NCBI GenBank assembly: GCA_020629755.1
Contig: JAHDCS010000001.1
Span: forward strand, 1 to 64,000
Reading direction: 5' to 3'
DNA length: 64,000 nt
Source of the DNA: Flavobacteriales bacterium
GTDB lineage: Bacteria > Bacteroidota > Bacteroidia > Flavobacteriales_G > JALEGO01
Shown: positions 1-9,788 of the stretch, piece after piece
How the letters are laid out: every line of letters starts with the position of its first letter
Numbering within the stretch: position 1 is the stretch's first letter
The notes under the pieces: generated by a model
The model's database searches: none
Seen by the model: the letters and a program-made list of their open reading frames with translations, nothing else
Told to the model about the DNA's origin: nothing
Translations under genes and position numbers: made by a program

Positions 1-52
1 CCGACCCCCTCGGTGTAAACGAGGTGCTCTGAACCAACTGAGCTAATCGCCC
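1..52 (-). tRNA. tRNA-Val (anticodon TAC), 5' part only
   Basis: On the minus strand the sequence begins GGGCGATTAGCTCAG, followed by a D-arm, then an anticodon stem CCTCG/CGAGG closing the loop TTTACAC with anticodon TAC. The 5' end is at base 52. The T-arm and 3' acceptor strand lie outside the window, so only 52 nt are seen. Confidence 0.9.
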
Positions 53-120
53 AAAAGATGGGCAAATATAACTCGAATCCTTCAGTTAGACAAACATTCA
101 AAAAAATTCTTAGCCTTATG

Positions 121-151
121 TTGTAACCAAATCTACAAAATGAGTTATAGG
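121..151 (+). promoter_or_regulatory. Putative ECF-type promoter, copy 1
   Basis: TTGTAACCAA at 121-130 and GTTATAGG at 144-151 precede the ATG at 167. The same two blocks at identical spacing, and at the same distance from the start codon, occur at 2391-2421. A -35 with a central AAC is typical of ECF sigma factors. The sigma factor concerned is unknown. The shared block continues as AAATCAAA up to the ATG, which also supports the choice of start. Confidence 0.5.
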
Positions 152-166
152 AGTAAATCAAAAATT

Positions 167-1684
167 ATGAAAACACTCCATATATTAAGTCTAGGTTCTA
201 TATTAACCATTTCTATTGGCGCTTTTTTTCTTACTAAAAACAACTCTAAGTCTTTAAAAAACAAACACAACGCTTCTGATTTTACCGCTTCTTTTATTGA
301 ACCCCCTCACAATGATTTTGATATTGACGAGGTTCTCTACAAGATTAATCCAAAAAAAGACACTACACTCATTCATCATACAGGTACATCCATCCAAATA
401 AAAACTGGGGATATAGTCGATATAAACGGAAAGATTCCGACAGAAGACATCACACTAAAATACAGAGAATTTCATAACCCACTTGACGGCTACTTAGCTG
501 GCATACCCATGAATTATGATAGCGCTGGCACAGAATATGTGTTTGAGTCTGGAGGGATGTTTGAAATAGATGCTGTCACTCAAACAGGAGAAAAACTTTT
601 TATTCAAAAAGATTCTTTACTAGAAATAGAATTGGCTTCTGAGAATGCAGTAAATACTAATTTATATATTCTGGACACTGTTAAGCAGCAGTGGATATAC
701 AGAGGTAAAGACAAGCTAGAAGCCGCCTTACCCATGTTAGACTCTAACGGAAAGCAAATTTCAATAAAACCAGAATTAGAAGACACCTCAAAATTTCGAT
801 TTACAATTGATCTTGTGAAAGGAGAGTTTCCAGAATTAGAAGATTTAGAAGGCATTACCTTTCAAATTTTAGATTCTCAAAAGTTTAGCAATGCGCTGTA
901 TTCGCAAGTATGGGATGACATTTATTTAGATTATGACAATCAAAGAGAATATGTTCTTGGACTTTTTAATGAAAATGGGCAACACCACTTTAAATGCAAA
1001 CCTGTTTTTGGCGCAAAAGACTACTCAAAACAATCCAAAAAATTTCTCAAAAAGTATAAAAAGTATATTGAAAAGACCTTAAAAAGTTACTCTGGAAACT
1101 ACCGAAACAATTACTTGAATTTAGCCAATAAAATAGTGGCGAATGTTTTAAGGAAAAAGAGAATTACTGAAATGCAAAAACAAGTATTAAAAACATACTC
1201 TGAAAGAATAAATAGCGGTCAAATGAAAATTTCAGAATATATGCCAGAAGACCTTTTAAAAGAACTATTCACAGACTCCTCCCTTTCTTCAAAGATTAAA
1301 CGTGAAATACAGCTCACTCTAAATAAAAAAACATTTCAACGCACTCTAAACATTAATAGGTTTGGGTATTGGAACTGTGATAACCCTAGGCCATTACCAA
1401 GAAAATATATAGTAAAATTTATAAATGAAGATAACCAAAACATACAATCCAAATCAGTTCATTGTGCTTATTTGAATAGAAATATGAGAATTTCAGGCAA
1501 AGCGCTTCGAATCGACTCTACAGGCGAAATGATTGCCTGGGTAGAGTTTTCAGATTCAACAATGGCTTTGATTGAACATAAAGAACTTGAGTTTATTCGA
1601 GACAAGGGAGTAAAAACGTTGCAACTCAAAGAAGAGTCTTATGCAGATGTTATTGAAAAAATCAAAAATAAATACAATGGGTAA
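167..1684 (+). CDS. Secreted or membrane-anchored protein of unknown function
   Basis: About 505 residues from the ATG at 167. An in-frame ATG at 140 is possible but lies between the promoter blocks, and the alignment with the 2437 gene favours 167. The N-terminus is basic then hydrophobic (LHILSLGSILTISIGAFFL), a signal peptide or anchor, followed by a low-complexity polar stretch. The middle carries YDSAGTEYVFESGGMFEI, an extracellular beta-rich pattern I have seen in other Bacteroidota secreted proteins without a function. A Lys-rich helical region (roughly residues 290-420) follows. The stop overlaps the start of the next gene by 8 bp (ATGGGTAA), so the two are probably translationally coupled. 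I cannot assign a function; a role on the cell surface is inferred only from the signal and neighbours. Confidence 0.7.
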   Translation: MKTLHILSLGSILTISIGAFFLTKNNSKSLKNKHNASDFTASFIEPPHNDFDIDEVLYKINPKKDTTLIHHTGTSIQIKTGDIVDINGKIPTEDITLKYREFHNPLDGYLAGIPMNYDSAGTEYVFESGGMFEIDAVTQTGEKLFIQKDSLLEIELASENAVNTNLYILDTVKQQWIYRGKDKLEAALPMLDSNGKQISIKPELEDTSKFRFTIDLVKGEFPELEDLEGITFQILDSQKFSNALYSQVWDDIYLDYDNQREYVLGLFNENGQHHFKCKPVFGAKDYSKQSKKFLKKYKKYIEKTLKSYSGNYRNNYLNLANKIVANVLRKKRITEMQKQVLKTYSERINSGQMKISEYMPEDLLKELFTDSSLSSKIKREIQLTLNKKTFQRTLNINRFGYWNCDNPRPLPRKYIVKFINEDNQNIQSKSVHCAYLNRNMRISGKALRIDSTGEMIAWVEFSDSTMALIEHKELEFIRDKGVKTLQLKEESYADVIEKIKNKYNG

Positions 1685-2363
1685 GAAAATTATAACAACG
1701 ATGATCATGTGCCTTAGTTTAGTACTAGGGCACGCTCAGAAAAAAGGGTCTTTTAAACTCAGAAAACTTGATAAACATTTAGTGGTCAATGTTGCAAGAA
1801 CCAATATTCTTTATAGCGGCATAGATAACCATTTAGAAATAATGGTAAATGGTGTTGATCCGAGTTTATATAAAATAAAGGCTCCGGGAGCTAAAGTAAA
1901 CAAGGTAGATTCAGCAAGCTCAAAATATTTCTTTAATGTGATTCCTGATGAAAAGATTGACTATGTTAAATTAGAAGTATCCACCAAAAGTGGGTATAAG
2001 CAAAGCATTGAGTTTAACGTGATTCAACCCCCAGAGCCAGCAATTTATTTCGCAGGAGTTACGGGGAATAAAGGCAAGGCATCTATCTCTAAGATAAAAG
2101 CTGCAATTGGTGTGTTGGCTTCACCACCCTCATGCAGCATGTTTGGTGAAAATGATTTTAAAGTAGCTTCATTTTCATTAAGTATAAAATACAAAGGGGA
2201 TTTAGTTGAAAAAAAGAGCCTAGGTAATAGAATTACACCTGCACAATCTGCCATACTGCAAGGGCTTCAAAAAGGCTCAAAGGTGTATATTGAAGATGTT
2301 GTTTTAGAGTTTAAAAATGGCCAAAAAAGAACAGCAAAAGGAGTTGTTGTAAGAGCGACTTAA
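1677..2363 (+). CDS. Secreted protein with GldM C-terminal-like domain
   Basis: 228 residues from the ATG at 1677, which overlaps the upstream stop; a longer reading from 1641 would hide the signal peptide MGKKIITTMIMCLSLVLGHA. The mature part follows the GldM C-terminal pattern: a strand with ILYSGIDNHLEI (the usual vlY.GvdNpl.i), a middle strand ending in IQPPEPAIYFAG, and a last segment NRITPAQ...KGSKVYIEDV. GldM is the periplasmic shaft of the type IX secretion/gliding motor. Here only the C-terminal-like domain is present, on its own signal peptide, so this is a GldM-C-like secreted protein and not GldM. Paralogue of the 2437 gene. Function unknown. Confidence 0.7.
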   Translation: MGKKIITTMIMCLSLVLGHAQKKGSFKLRKLDKHLVVNVARTNILYSGIDNHLEIMVNGVDPSLYKIKAPGAKVNKVDSASSKYFFNVIPDEKIDYVKLEVSTKSGYKQSIEFNVIQPPEPAIYFAGVTGNKGKASISKIKAAIGVLASPPSCSMFGENDFKVASFSLSIKYKGDLVEKKSLGNRITPAQSAILQGLQKGSKVYIEDVVLEFKNGQKRTAKGVVVRAT

Positions 2364-2390
2364 AGAAAAAAAGAATTTTTTCACGAGAAA

Positions 2391-2421
2391 TTGTAACCAA
2401 TTAAACTTTTGATGTTATAGG
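2391..2421 (+). promoter_or_regulatory. Putative ECF-type promoter, copy 2
   Basis: TTGTAACCAA at 2391-2400 and GTTATAGG at 2414-2421, the same spacing as copy 1 at 121-151 and the same 46-bp distance from TTG to the ATG (2437). The 10 bp just after TTGTAACCAA differ almost completely between the copies, so conservation is confined to the promoter blocks and the leader. Confidence 0.5.
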
Positions 2422-2436
2422 TACAAATCAAACATC

Positions 2437-3087
2437 ATGAAAATAATATACACATTTACATTAGGATTCTTTTTTTCGTTAAATCTTTACACTCAACAAG
2501 CATTAGTAAATACCCCAGCGCATAATGTGGCCTATAGAGGCTTATCTCAAAAAGTAGTAGTAATGACTAAAGGTATAGCTAAAAGTAAACTCAATTTTAA
2601 AATCAAAGGAGGTGATATTCTATCTATCTCAGCTAATAAAGATACTGTTAAGTTTAGAGCTAATTCAGACTCAGCAGAAAGCATTATTTTACAAGTACTA
2701 AATGGCAATAACCTTGTTTCAGAAACGTCTTTCAAGTTGCTAAATAAGCCCAACTTAATCGCAAAAATTGCAGGCGCAACATCATCAAATAAGTGTGACG
2801 CAAATTACATAAAGAAATCTACTTTAATTTCTGCCTTGGGTGTTTCAGTCTCGAATGAGGGGTTTGCAGTTGATCCGGAAAGTGCAAAAGTTATTTCTTT
2901 TAATGTTTGCATGATTATTAGAGGATGGGCTGTTGAAAGGGTAGTTAGAGGGAATAAAATTACACCTCAAGTTCTCGCGATGTTTGAAAGTGCAAAAAGA
3001 GGTTCAAAAATTTATATTGAAAATATTAAAGCAAAAACTTCAAAAGGTATTGTTCGATTAGGTGGTATTAAAATAAAGGTAACTTAA
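2437..3087 (+). CDS. Secreted protein with GldM C-terminal-like domain (paralogue)
   Basis: 216 residues with signal peptide MKIIYTFTLGFFFSLNLYTQ. It repeats the architecture of the 1677 product: VAYRGLSQKVVV near the N-terminus, LLNKPNLIAKIAG in the middle, and GNKITPQ...RGSKIYIENI at the end. The shared GNKITP and GSKxYIE blocks show the two are paralogues. It has its own copy of the upstream promoter. Four bases overlap the convergent gcvP stop. No function can be given beyond a cell-envelope protein related to the GldM C-terminal domain. Confidence 0.7.
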   Translation: MKIIYTFTLGFFFSLNLYTQQALVNTPAHNVAYRGLSQKVVVMTKGIAKSKLNFKIKGGDILSISANKDTVKFRANSDSAESIILQVLNGNNLVSETSFKLLNKPNLIAKIAGATSSNKCDANYIKKSTLISALGVSVSNEGFAVDPESAKVISFNVCMIIRGWAVERVVRGNKITPQVLAMFESAKRGSKIYIENIKAKTSKGIVRLGGIKIKVT

Positions 3088-5942
3088 CTAACCACTTCAT
3101 ACTGCTCTACGCTTGGGCAGGTGCAAATCAAATTACGGTCTCCATGAGCATTGTCAATCCGCTTAACTGGAGGCCAGTATTTGTTTGTTTTCACAAAAGA
3201 AAGTGGAAATACCGCCTTTTCTCTCGAATAAGAATGTGTCCAATTATCAGTTGATATATCTTCAACCGTATGGGGTGCGTTTACCAGTACATTATCTTCT
3301 TTTGGATAATCCCCTTTTTCAACTTCTAACATTTCTTCTTTGATGTGAATCATCACATCACAAAACCGGTCGATCTCCTCACGGCTTTCACTCTCAGTGG
3401 GTTCAATCATTAGCGTACCTGCTACCGGAAATGACATCGTTGGGGCATGATAGCCGTAATCCATTAAACGCTTAGCGATGTCTTCAACACCAATGCCTAT
3501 CTCTTTAAACGTACGGCAATCTACTATCATTTCATGCGCTACACATCCCCCCTCTCCAGAATAAAGAACATCGTAATGCTTTTCAAGGCGTGCTTTGATG
3601 TAATTGGCATTTAAAATGGCCATTTGCGTTGATTTTTTTAATCCCTCTGTGCCCAAAAGCTTAATGTACGCATATGAAATAAGTAAAATAAGTGCACTAC
3701 CAAATGGCGCTGCTGATACGGCTGAAATACCCTTAGGCTTTTCGAGATCAACCAGCGTATGTGCGGGCAGAAAAGGCTTTAAATGTTTGGCTACTCCAAT
3801 AGGCCCCATACCAGGGCCTCCTCCACCATGAGGAATTGCAAAAGTTTTATGTAAATTCAAATGACAGACATCTGCACCTATACTGCCAGGCGAAGTAAGC
3901 CCTACCTGCGCATTCATGTTTGCCCCATCCATATATACCTGCCCCCCACAATCATGAATGATCTGCGTGATGTCTTTAATTGAAGCCTCGAACACCCCGT
4001 GCGTAGAGGGGTAAGTGACCATTAAACACGAAAGATTCGCTTTATGTTCTTCTGCTTTTGTTTTCAGGTCTTCTAGGTCAATATTGCCTTTTTCATCGCA
4101 TTTTACAACCACAACTTTCAATCCGGCCATTACAGCAGAAGCAGGATTAGTGCCATGAGCCGATGAAGGAATAAGCGCTATATTTCTATGTGCTTGCCCT
4201 TCACTTTTTTGATAAGCTCTAATTACCATTAAGCCCGTATATTCACCTTGGGCGCCAGAATTAGGCTGAAACGACAAGCCATCAAAGCCCGTAATCTTAC
4301 AAAGCCAATCTGAAAGTTGCTCAAGTATTTGCATATACCCTTGAGCTTGATCTTTAGGAACAAATGGGTGTAAATCAGAAAATCGACTATCAGAAATTGG
4401 ATACAGCTGCGCCGCGGCATTGAGCTTCATGGTACACGATCCTAATGAAATCATTGACCTAGTCAAAGAAATGTCTTTGTTTTCAAGTGATTTTATATAC
4501 CGCATCATCTCTGTTTCTGAATGATACTTTTGAAAAATTGGATGGGTCAAAAATGAAGACTCTCGCTTATAAAACATGGGGATTTCCTCAAAGCCAATCT
4601 CCATCCTCCCAAAAGAAAACACCTTATCAAACACACTGAGTATCTGTTGTAAATCTTTAAGGCTGTGCGACTCATCTATACTGATACTCACACGATTATT
4701 TTGATGGAAGAAAAAATTAACTTTTTCTGCTTTAGCCTCCTTTTTAATGGCATTAATTTGACTGGGGTCAAAAGAAAAACTGAGGGTATCGAAATACGTT
4801 TGATTCACACTTTTAAGCCCCATTTTAGTAAAGGCGACTTTAAGCGCTGTAGTCTTGTCAAAAATATCTTGTGCAATAGCTTTAATGCCTTGATAGCCAT
4901 AATAAACAGCATACATACTAGCCATGATCGCTAAAAGAGCCTGAGCGGTACAAATGTTTGAGGTGGCTTTATCGCGGCGAATATGTTGTTCACGCGTTTG
5001 CAAAGCCATCCTGTAGGCCTTTTGACCAGCGGCGTCTAAAGACACTCCAATAATACGTCCAGGAACATTGCGCTTATAGCTTTCAAGGGTAGCAAAAAAA
5101 GCGGCATGTGGCCCACCATACCCCATAGGCACACCGAATCGCTGAGTCGTGCCAATCACCACATCTGCGCCACATTCACCGGGAGGCACAGTAATCGCTA
5201 AAGATAATAAATCAGACGCTACAGCAACCTTCAGATCAGATGATTTTAAGGCCTCTACAATAGCCTTCAAATCAATCAATGTGCCATAGCGATTTGTCTG
5301 TTGCAAAAACGCCCCAAACACCCCGCTTGTATCAGGCACTTGGGTCACCTGAAATGGCACAAGTTCAATCCCTAAGGGCTTAGCCCGCGTAGTAAGTACA
5401 TCAAGGGTATGCGCAAAGGCGTCTTGATCAATTAAAAACTTATTTACACCTTCTTTTTGTTGGGCTCTGCTTCGCGTATTAAAGAGCATAAGCATAGCTT
5501 CAGCTGCAGCAGTTGCTTCATCTAAAAGAGAAGCATTGGCAATAGGCATGGCGGTCAAATCACAAACCATGGTCTGAAAGTTTAGCAACGCCTCTAAACG
5601 CCCTTGAGAAATCTCAGCCTGATAAGGCGTGTAAGCCGTATACCAACCCGGATTTTCTAAAACATTACGGCGAATCACATTGGGCACGACAGTGCCATAA
5701 TAGCCTTGCCCTATAAAATTAGTATAGCATTTGTTTTTCTGCGCAAGCTGATCCATGTGCAATGCAAATTCTGCTTCACTAACTGGCGCGGTGACTTCAG
5801 GTGCTTTTGAAAGGTAAATATTTGGGGGGATGATGTTTTTGCAAAGCGCATCTAAATCAGCATACCCCAGAGTTTGAAGCATATTTGCTTTATCTGCTTT
5901 TCGAGGGCCAATGTGCCTGTGTGTGAACGATCGCATAGCCAA
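3084..5942 (-). CDS. gcvP: Glycine dehydrogenase (aminomethyl-transferring), P-protein
   Basis: 952 residues, the usual length of the single-chain P-protein. It decarboxylates glycine on pyridoxal phosphate and passes the aminomethyl group to lipoyl H-protein in the glycine cleavage system. Visible marks are the N-terminal FTHRHIGP motif, the first PLP-fold half (residues about 1-440), and the second half with the PLP lysine in NLHKTFAIPHGGGGPG near residue 699. gcvT and gcvH are not in this window, so the system is dispersed. The start ATG at 5942 precedes the RSFTHRHIGPR block as expected. It runs toward the 2437 gene and overlaps it by 4 bp. Two GGGGGGAT octamers lie inside it. Confidence 0.97.
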   Translation of the reverse strand: MAMRSFTHRHIGPRKADKANMLQTLGYADLDALCKNIIPPNIYLSKAPEVTAPVSEAEFALHMDQLAQKNKCYTNFIGQGYYGTVVPNVIRRNVLENPGWYTAYTPYQAEISQGRLEALLNFQTMVCDLTAMPIANASLLDEATAAAEAMLMLFNTRSRAQQKEGVNKFLIDQDAFAHTLDVLTTRAKPLGIELVPFQVTQVPDTSGVFGAFLQQTNRYGTLIDLKAIVEALKSSDLKVAVASDLLSLAITVPPGECGADVVIGTTQRFGVPMGYGGPHAAFFATLESYKRNVPGRIIGVSLDAAGQKAYRMALQTREQHIRRDKATSNICTAQALLAIMASMYAVYYGYQGIKAIAQDIFDKTTALKVAFTKMGLKSVNQTYFDTLSFSFDPSQINAIKKEAKAEKVNFFFHQNNRVSISIDESHSLKDLQQILSVFDKVFSFGRMEIGFEEIPMFYKRESSFLTHPIFQKYHSETEMMRYIKSLENKDISLTRSMISLGSCTMKLNAAAQLYPISDSRFSDLHPFVPKDQAQGYMQILEQLSDWLCKITGFDGLSFQPNSGAQGEYTGLMVIRAYQKSEGQAHRNIALIPSSAHGTNPASAVMAGLKVVVVKCDEKGNIDLEDLKTKAEEHKANLSCLMVTYPSTHGVFEASIKDITQIIHDCGGQVYMDGANMNAQVGLTSPGSIGADVCHLNLHKTFAIPHGGGGPGMGPIGVAKHLKPFLPAHTLVDLEKPKGISAVSAAPFGSALILLISYAYIKLLGTEGLKKSTQMAILNANYIKARLEKHYDVLYSGEGGCVAHEMIVDCRTFKEIGIGVEDIAKRLMDYGYHAPTMSFPVAGTLMIEPTESESREEIDRFCDVMIHIKEEMLEVEKGDYPKEDNVLVNAPHTVEDISTDNWTHSYSREKAVFPLSFVKTNKYWPPVKRIDNAHGDRNLICTCPSVEQYEVVS

Positions 5943-6077
5943 GATAATAGTAGGTTGTAAATCTACATTAACTCTTTAACATTTAAGCCTTATTTTAGTT
6001 TATTTTTCACCATAATTTTCCACATTTTTCATCCTTGTTTTCAACAAAAAAAGTACTTTAGTCGCAAAACAATACAC

Positions 6078-6902
6078 ATGGAACTCCACAAAGCAGGTTA
6101 TTACGCAGACAAAGCCCTTGAATTAACCTTAGAATACGGGCCAAAAGTGATATTAGCCATTGTCACGCTTGTTATTGGTTTTTGGATTGTTGGACGGATC
6201 ACAAAAATCCTTAAAAAAGTCATGCAAAAAGGGGGCTTAGATGAGTCTCTTTCAAAATTTTTAGGATCACTCGCCGGAATGCTACTCAAGGTCATGGTTG
6301 TGCTTTCTGTGGCAGGGATGTTTGGCGTAAACACCACATCCTTTATTGCAATACTTAGTGCCCTTATGGTAGGTGTGGGCATGGCTTTAAATGGTACTAT
6401 TGGTCACTTTGCAAGCGGGGTTATGATCATGATATTCAGACCCTTCAAGGTAAATGATTTGGTTGAAATTGGCGATAGCCGAATGGGCACAGTAGAGGCC
6501 ATAAACGCCTTTAACACCACCTTAAAGACACTTGACAACAAACGCATCATTGTAGGCAATGCCGATATTACATCGAATACCATTACCAACATCTCTGGAC
6601 AAGGCATTGTAGGTGTTGAACTCACTTTTGGTATCGCTTATGGCGCAAGTATTGACAAAGCCAGAGAAGTCATTTTAAAGGTTGCTGAAAGTTGTCCGTA
6701 TATCCTTAAAGAAGAACCAAAAGGAGTTGTGGTGGCAGAACTAGCAGATAGCTCTGTGAATTTAGCAACGCGCCCATTCTGTAAATCAGAAGACTATTGG
6801 GATACTCGATTTTTTATGCAAGAAAATGTCAAAAAAGAATTCGATAACGCCGGCGTAGAGATGCCCTTTCCGCAGATGGATGTGCACATGCAGAGCAGTT
6901 AA
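6078..6902 (+). CDS. MscS-family small-conductance mechanosensitive channel
   Basis: 274 residues, close to the minimal MscS length (E. coli MscS is 286). Three N-terminal membrane segments are visible. The third is the glycine/alanine-rich pore helix around VGVGMALNGTIGHFASGVMIMI, followed by the MscS beta domain with FRPFKVNDLVEI and a C-terminal alpha-beta domain. It releases solutes on hypo-osmotic shock at the inner membrane. It is divergent from gcvP with 135 bp between them. No terminator is obvious; a 9-bp palindrome follows at 6950. Confidence 0.93.
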   Translation: MELHKAGYYADKALELTLEYGPKVILAIVTLVIGFWIVGRITKILKKVMQKGGLDESLSKFLGSLAGMLLKVMVVLSVAGMFGVNTTSFIAILSALMVGVGMALNGTIGHFASGVMIMIFRPFKVNDLVEIGDSRMGTVEAINAFNTTLKTLDNKRIIVGNADITSNTITNISGQGIVGVELTFGIAYGASIDKAREVILKVAESCPYILKEEPKGVVVAELADSSVNLATRPFCKSEDYWDTRFFMQENVKKEFDNAGVEMPFPQMDVHMQSS

Positions 6903-6949
6903 TTCAGCGTCACTTCCCTTAAGTTTACTCACTTATTGTTCAACAACTC

Positions 6950-6969
6950 AATAATGCTCCAGCATTATT
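6950..6969. promoter_or_regulatory. Perfect 9-bp palindrome, candidate operator
   Basis: AATAATGCT-CC-AGCATTATT. It lacks a following T-run, so it is a poor terminator for mscS. Its right arm overlaps the -33 box of the promoter for the pyrophosphatase gene, the position of a repressor or activator site. The binding protein is unknown. Confidence 0.35.
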
Positions 6970-6999
6970 TGACCATATTATTCAATTAGTTTATATTTG
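6968..6999 (+). promoter_or_regulatory. Bacteroidota housekeeping promoter of the pyrophosphatase gene
   Basis: TTTG at 6968-6971 (-33), a 20-bp spacer, and TATATTTG at 6992-6999, a perfect TAnnTTTG -7 box. The ATG is at 7022, leaving a leader of roughly 15-18 nt. This is the best match to the Bacteroidota consensus seen in the window. Confidence 0.65.
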
Positions 7000-7021
7000 C
7001 ACGTCTTAAAAAAATAAAGAG

Positions 7022-9769
7022 ATGCACAATATATTATATCTAGCGCCACTATTAGGATTTTTAGCTTTAGTGATCATGTACATAAAAGCCGCATGGGTTA
7101 CAAAACAAGATGCAGGCGAAGAAAACATGCGCGAACTAGCAGAACACATAGCCTCTGGAGCGATGTCGTTTTTAAAAGCCGAATGGCGGGTGCTGATTAT
7201 TTTTTCTGTTATTGCTGCTGCTTTACTTGGCTTTTCAGGAACTTTAGTTGAAACCTCTACTCCGTTTATTGCTGTATCGTTTTTGATTGGCGCATTTTTG
7301 TCAGCATTTGCTGGGTATATAGGCATGAATATTGCCACCAAAGCAAATGTCCGCACGACTCAGGCAGCCAGAACTTCTTTAAAACAAGCTCTTAAAGTTT
7401 CTTTCACTGGCGGAACCGTAATGGGGCTTGGTGTTGCTGGCTTAGCTGTTTTAGGCTTAGGCTCTCTTTTTATTGTGTTTTACAAGTGGTATGTGTTAAA
7501 TGTAGGAGGGGATGTAAATGGTCTTGAGATGGAAAAAGCACTAGAAGTATTAGCCGGGTTTTCACTAGGCGCTGAATCTATTGCATTGTTTGCACGTGTA
7601 GGTGGAGGGATTTACACCAAAGCAGCGGATGTAGGTGCTGATTTAGTCGGAAAAGTTGAAGCCGGCATTCCTGAAGACGATCCAAGAAACCCTGCTACTA
7701 TTGCAGATAACGTAGGTGATAATGTTGGAGATGTCGCCGGAATGGGCGCTGATCTTTTCGGGTCATATGTCGCGACCATTTTAGCCACTATGGTATTAGG
7801 TAGAGAAATCGTATCCAATGATGCATACGGTAATATTGCCCCTATTCTTTTACCGATGGTGATTGCTGGTGCCGGATTATTATTCTCAATTATAGGCACT
7901 TTGCTTGTCACCATAAAAAATGAAGAAGGAAATGTACAAAATGCTTTAAACTTAGGAAACTGGTCTTCAATGATCTTAACAGCAATAGTGTCTTACTTTA
8001 TTGTAGATTTTATTCTTCCTGATGCTGTAATGAATATAAGAGGTGTCGATTTTACTAAAATCCAAGTCTTTTATGCCATCATTATTGGTTTAGTTGTCGG
8101 AGCATTAATGAGTATTGTAACTGAATATTACACGGCTATGGGCAGAGGTCCTGTAAACTCTATTGTACAGCAATCTTCAACTGGTCATGCCACCAATATT
8201 ATCGGTGGTTTATCTGTAGGGATGAAAAGTACAGTTATTCCTATTTTAGTATTAGCTGCTGGTATTTACTGTTCTTATCTTTGCGCAGGCCTATACGGCG
8301 TAGCAATTGCTGCAGCGGGGATGATGGCGACTACAGCCATGCAATTAGCCATTGATGCCTTTGGCCCAATAGCAGATAATGCTGGAGGAATCGCTGAAAT
8401 GAGCGGATTACCCGAAGAGGTAAGAGAAAGAACAGACATCTTAGACGCTGTAGGTAACACAACTGCCGCTACCGGAAAGGGCTTTGCTATTGCTTCGGCA
8501 GCTTTAACCGCCTTGGCTTTATTTGCTGCTTTTGTAGGCATCTCTGGGATTGATTCTATTGATATTTATAAAGCCGATGTTTTAGCTGGGCTTTTTGTAG
8601 GCGCTATGATCCCATTTATATTTTCTGCCTTAGCGATAGCAGCTGTTGGAAGAGCCGCTATGGCAATGGTGCATGAAGTACGCAGACAATTCAAAGAAAT
8701 ACCTGGCATTATGGAGTATAAAGCAAAACCAGAGTACGAAAAATGTGTAGAAATCTCAACACAAGCCTCAATTAGAGAAATGGTACTTCCGGGTTTAATT
8801 GCCCTTATTACGCCTATTATCGTTGGTTTTATTTTTGGACCAGAGGTTTTAGGAGGATTGTTAGCTGGCGTTACTGTAAGTGGTGTACTTATGGGTATTT
8901 TCCAAAACAATGCTGGTGGAGCTTGGGATAATGCAAAAAAATCATTTGAAAAGGGTGTAGAAATTGACGGGAAAATGGAATACAAAGGGTCTGATGCACA
9001 CAAAGCATCTGTTACGGGTGATACTGTGGGTGATCCTTTTAAAGACACCTCTGGCCCCTCAATGAACATCTTAATTAAACTTATGTCTATTGTCTCATTA
9101 GTAATTGCACCCCACCTACCAGGCGCATCTCATGCCGCTTCTACTGACACCAATCATACTGAAGAAGCAAAAATAGAGCTGCAAGTTGAAGAACAAACAG
9201 CTGCTGTAGCAGCACAAGCTGCTGCAAATACCTCCAATGTAAATTACATAAGTCAAATCAATACAGAGTCTTCAAAAGTAACGTGGTTAGGTAAAAAACT
9301 GTTAGGAGACAACCACTCAGGCGAAGTAGGTATTCAATCTGGTGGCTTTACATTCAAAGACAATTCACTTTCTGGAGAAGTAATTATGAATATGAATGAT
9401 ATTACCTGCAGTGATATTGAAGATGCTACGTACAATGAAAAACTTGTTGGACATTTAAAAAATGAAGACTTTTTTGAGGTAAATAAATATCCAACCGCTA
9501 AAATGCGCATCACCGAAACCCTACCCACCACTGAGGAAAATAATTTTATCTTACGTGCCGATTTAACTATAAAAGGCATTACAAAAACTGTAGATTTTCC
9601 AGTAAAAATATCTACAGATAATAATGACAAAACCATTGTGGAAGGCAACTTAGAATTTGACAGAACAGATTTTGGCGTGAATTATAACTCTAAAAAGATT
9701 TTTAAAGAACTAAAAGATAAAATCATCAAAGACAAAGTCAAATTAGGCTTTATAATGATTGAAGCCTAA
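7022..9769 (+). CDS. hppA: K+-dependent membrane pyrophosphatase fused to a YceI domain
   Basis: 915 residues against about 670-750 for ordinary membrane pyrophosphatases. Residues 1 to about 700 are the 16-helix ion pump that couples pyrophosphate hydrolysis to H+ or Na+ export. The substrate loop [20 protein letters not shown] and the DNVGDNVGD motif are intact, and [10 protein letters not shown], with Ala where K+-independent enzymes have Lys, marks the K+-dependent class. An Ala/Glu linker (about 703-740) leads to a YceI-like lipocalin domain (about 740-915) with SKVTWLGKK, a hydrophobic-ligand type fold, and DFGVNYN near the end. Both termini of these pumps face the periplasm in known structures, where free-standing YceI proteins reside, so the topology fits. 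The reading frame is continuous through the junction. Which ion is pumped cannot be decided by eye. Confidence 0.93.
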   Translation: MHNILYLAPLLGFLALVIMYIKAAWVTKQDAGEENMRELAEHIASGAMSFLKAEWRVLIIFSVIAAALLGFSGTLVETSTPFIAVSFLIGAFLSAFAGYIGMNIATKANVRTTQAARTSLKQALKVSFTGGTVMGLGVAGLAVLGLGSLFIVFYKWYVLNVGGDVNGLEMEKALEVLAGFSLGAESIALFARVGGGIYTKAADVGADLVGKVEAGIPEDDPRNPATIADNVGDNVGDVAGMGADLFGSYVATILATMVLGREIVSNDAYGNIAPILLPMVIAGAGLLFSIIGTLLVTIKNEEGNVQNALNLGNWSSMILTAIVSYFIVDFILPDAVMNIRGVDFTKIQVFYAIIIGLVVGALMSIVTEYYTAMGRGPVNSIVQQSSTGHATNIIGGLSVGMKSTVIPILVLAAGIYCSYLCAGLYGVAIAAAGMMATTAMQLAIDAFGPIADNAGGIAEMSGLPEEVRERTDILDAVGNTTAATGKGFAIASAALTALALFAAFVGISGIDSIDIYKADVLAGLFVGAMIPFIFSALAIAAVGRAAMAMVHEVRRQFKEIPGIMEYKAKPEYEKCVEISTQASIREMVLPGLIALITPIIVGFIFGPEVLGGLLAGVTVSGVLMGIFQNNAGGAWDNAKKSFEKGVEIDGKMEYKGSDAHKASVTGDTVGDPFKDTSGPSMNILIKLMSIVSLVIAPHLPGASHAASTDTNHTEEAKIELQVEEQTAAVAAQAAANTSNVNYISQINTESSKVTWLGKKLLGDNHSGEVGIQSGGFTFKDNSLSGEVIMNMNDITCSDIEDATYNEKLVGHLKNEDFFEVNKYPTAKMRITETLPTTEENNFILRADLTIKGITKTVDFPVKISTDNNDKTIVEGNLEFDRTDFGVNYNSKKIFKELKDKIIKDKVKLGFIMIEA

Positions 9770-9788
9770 GTGAAATACTCTTTAATCA

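Noticed and set aside
8566-9069. 167-codon antisense frame inside the pyrophosphatase gene, and shorter ones nearby
   Set aside because: They are complements of Ala/Gly-rich helices; the sense frame is clearly coding.
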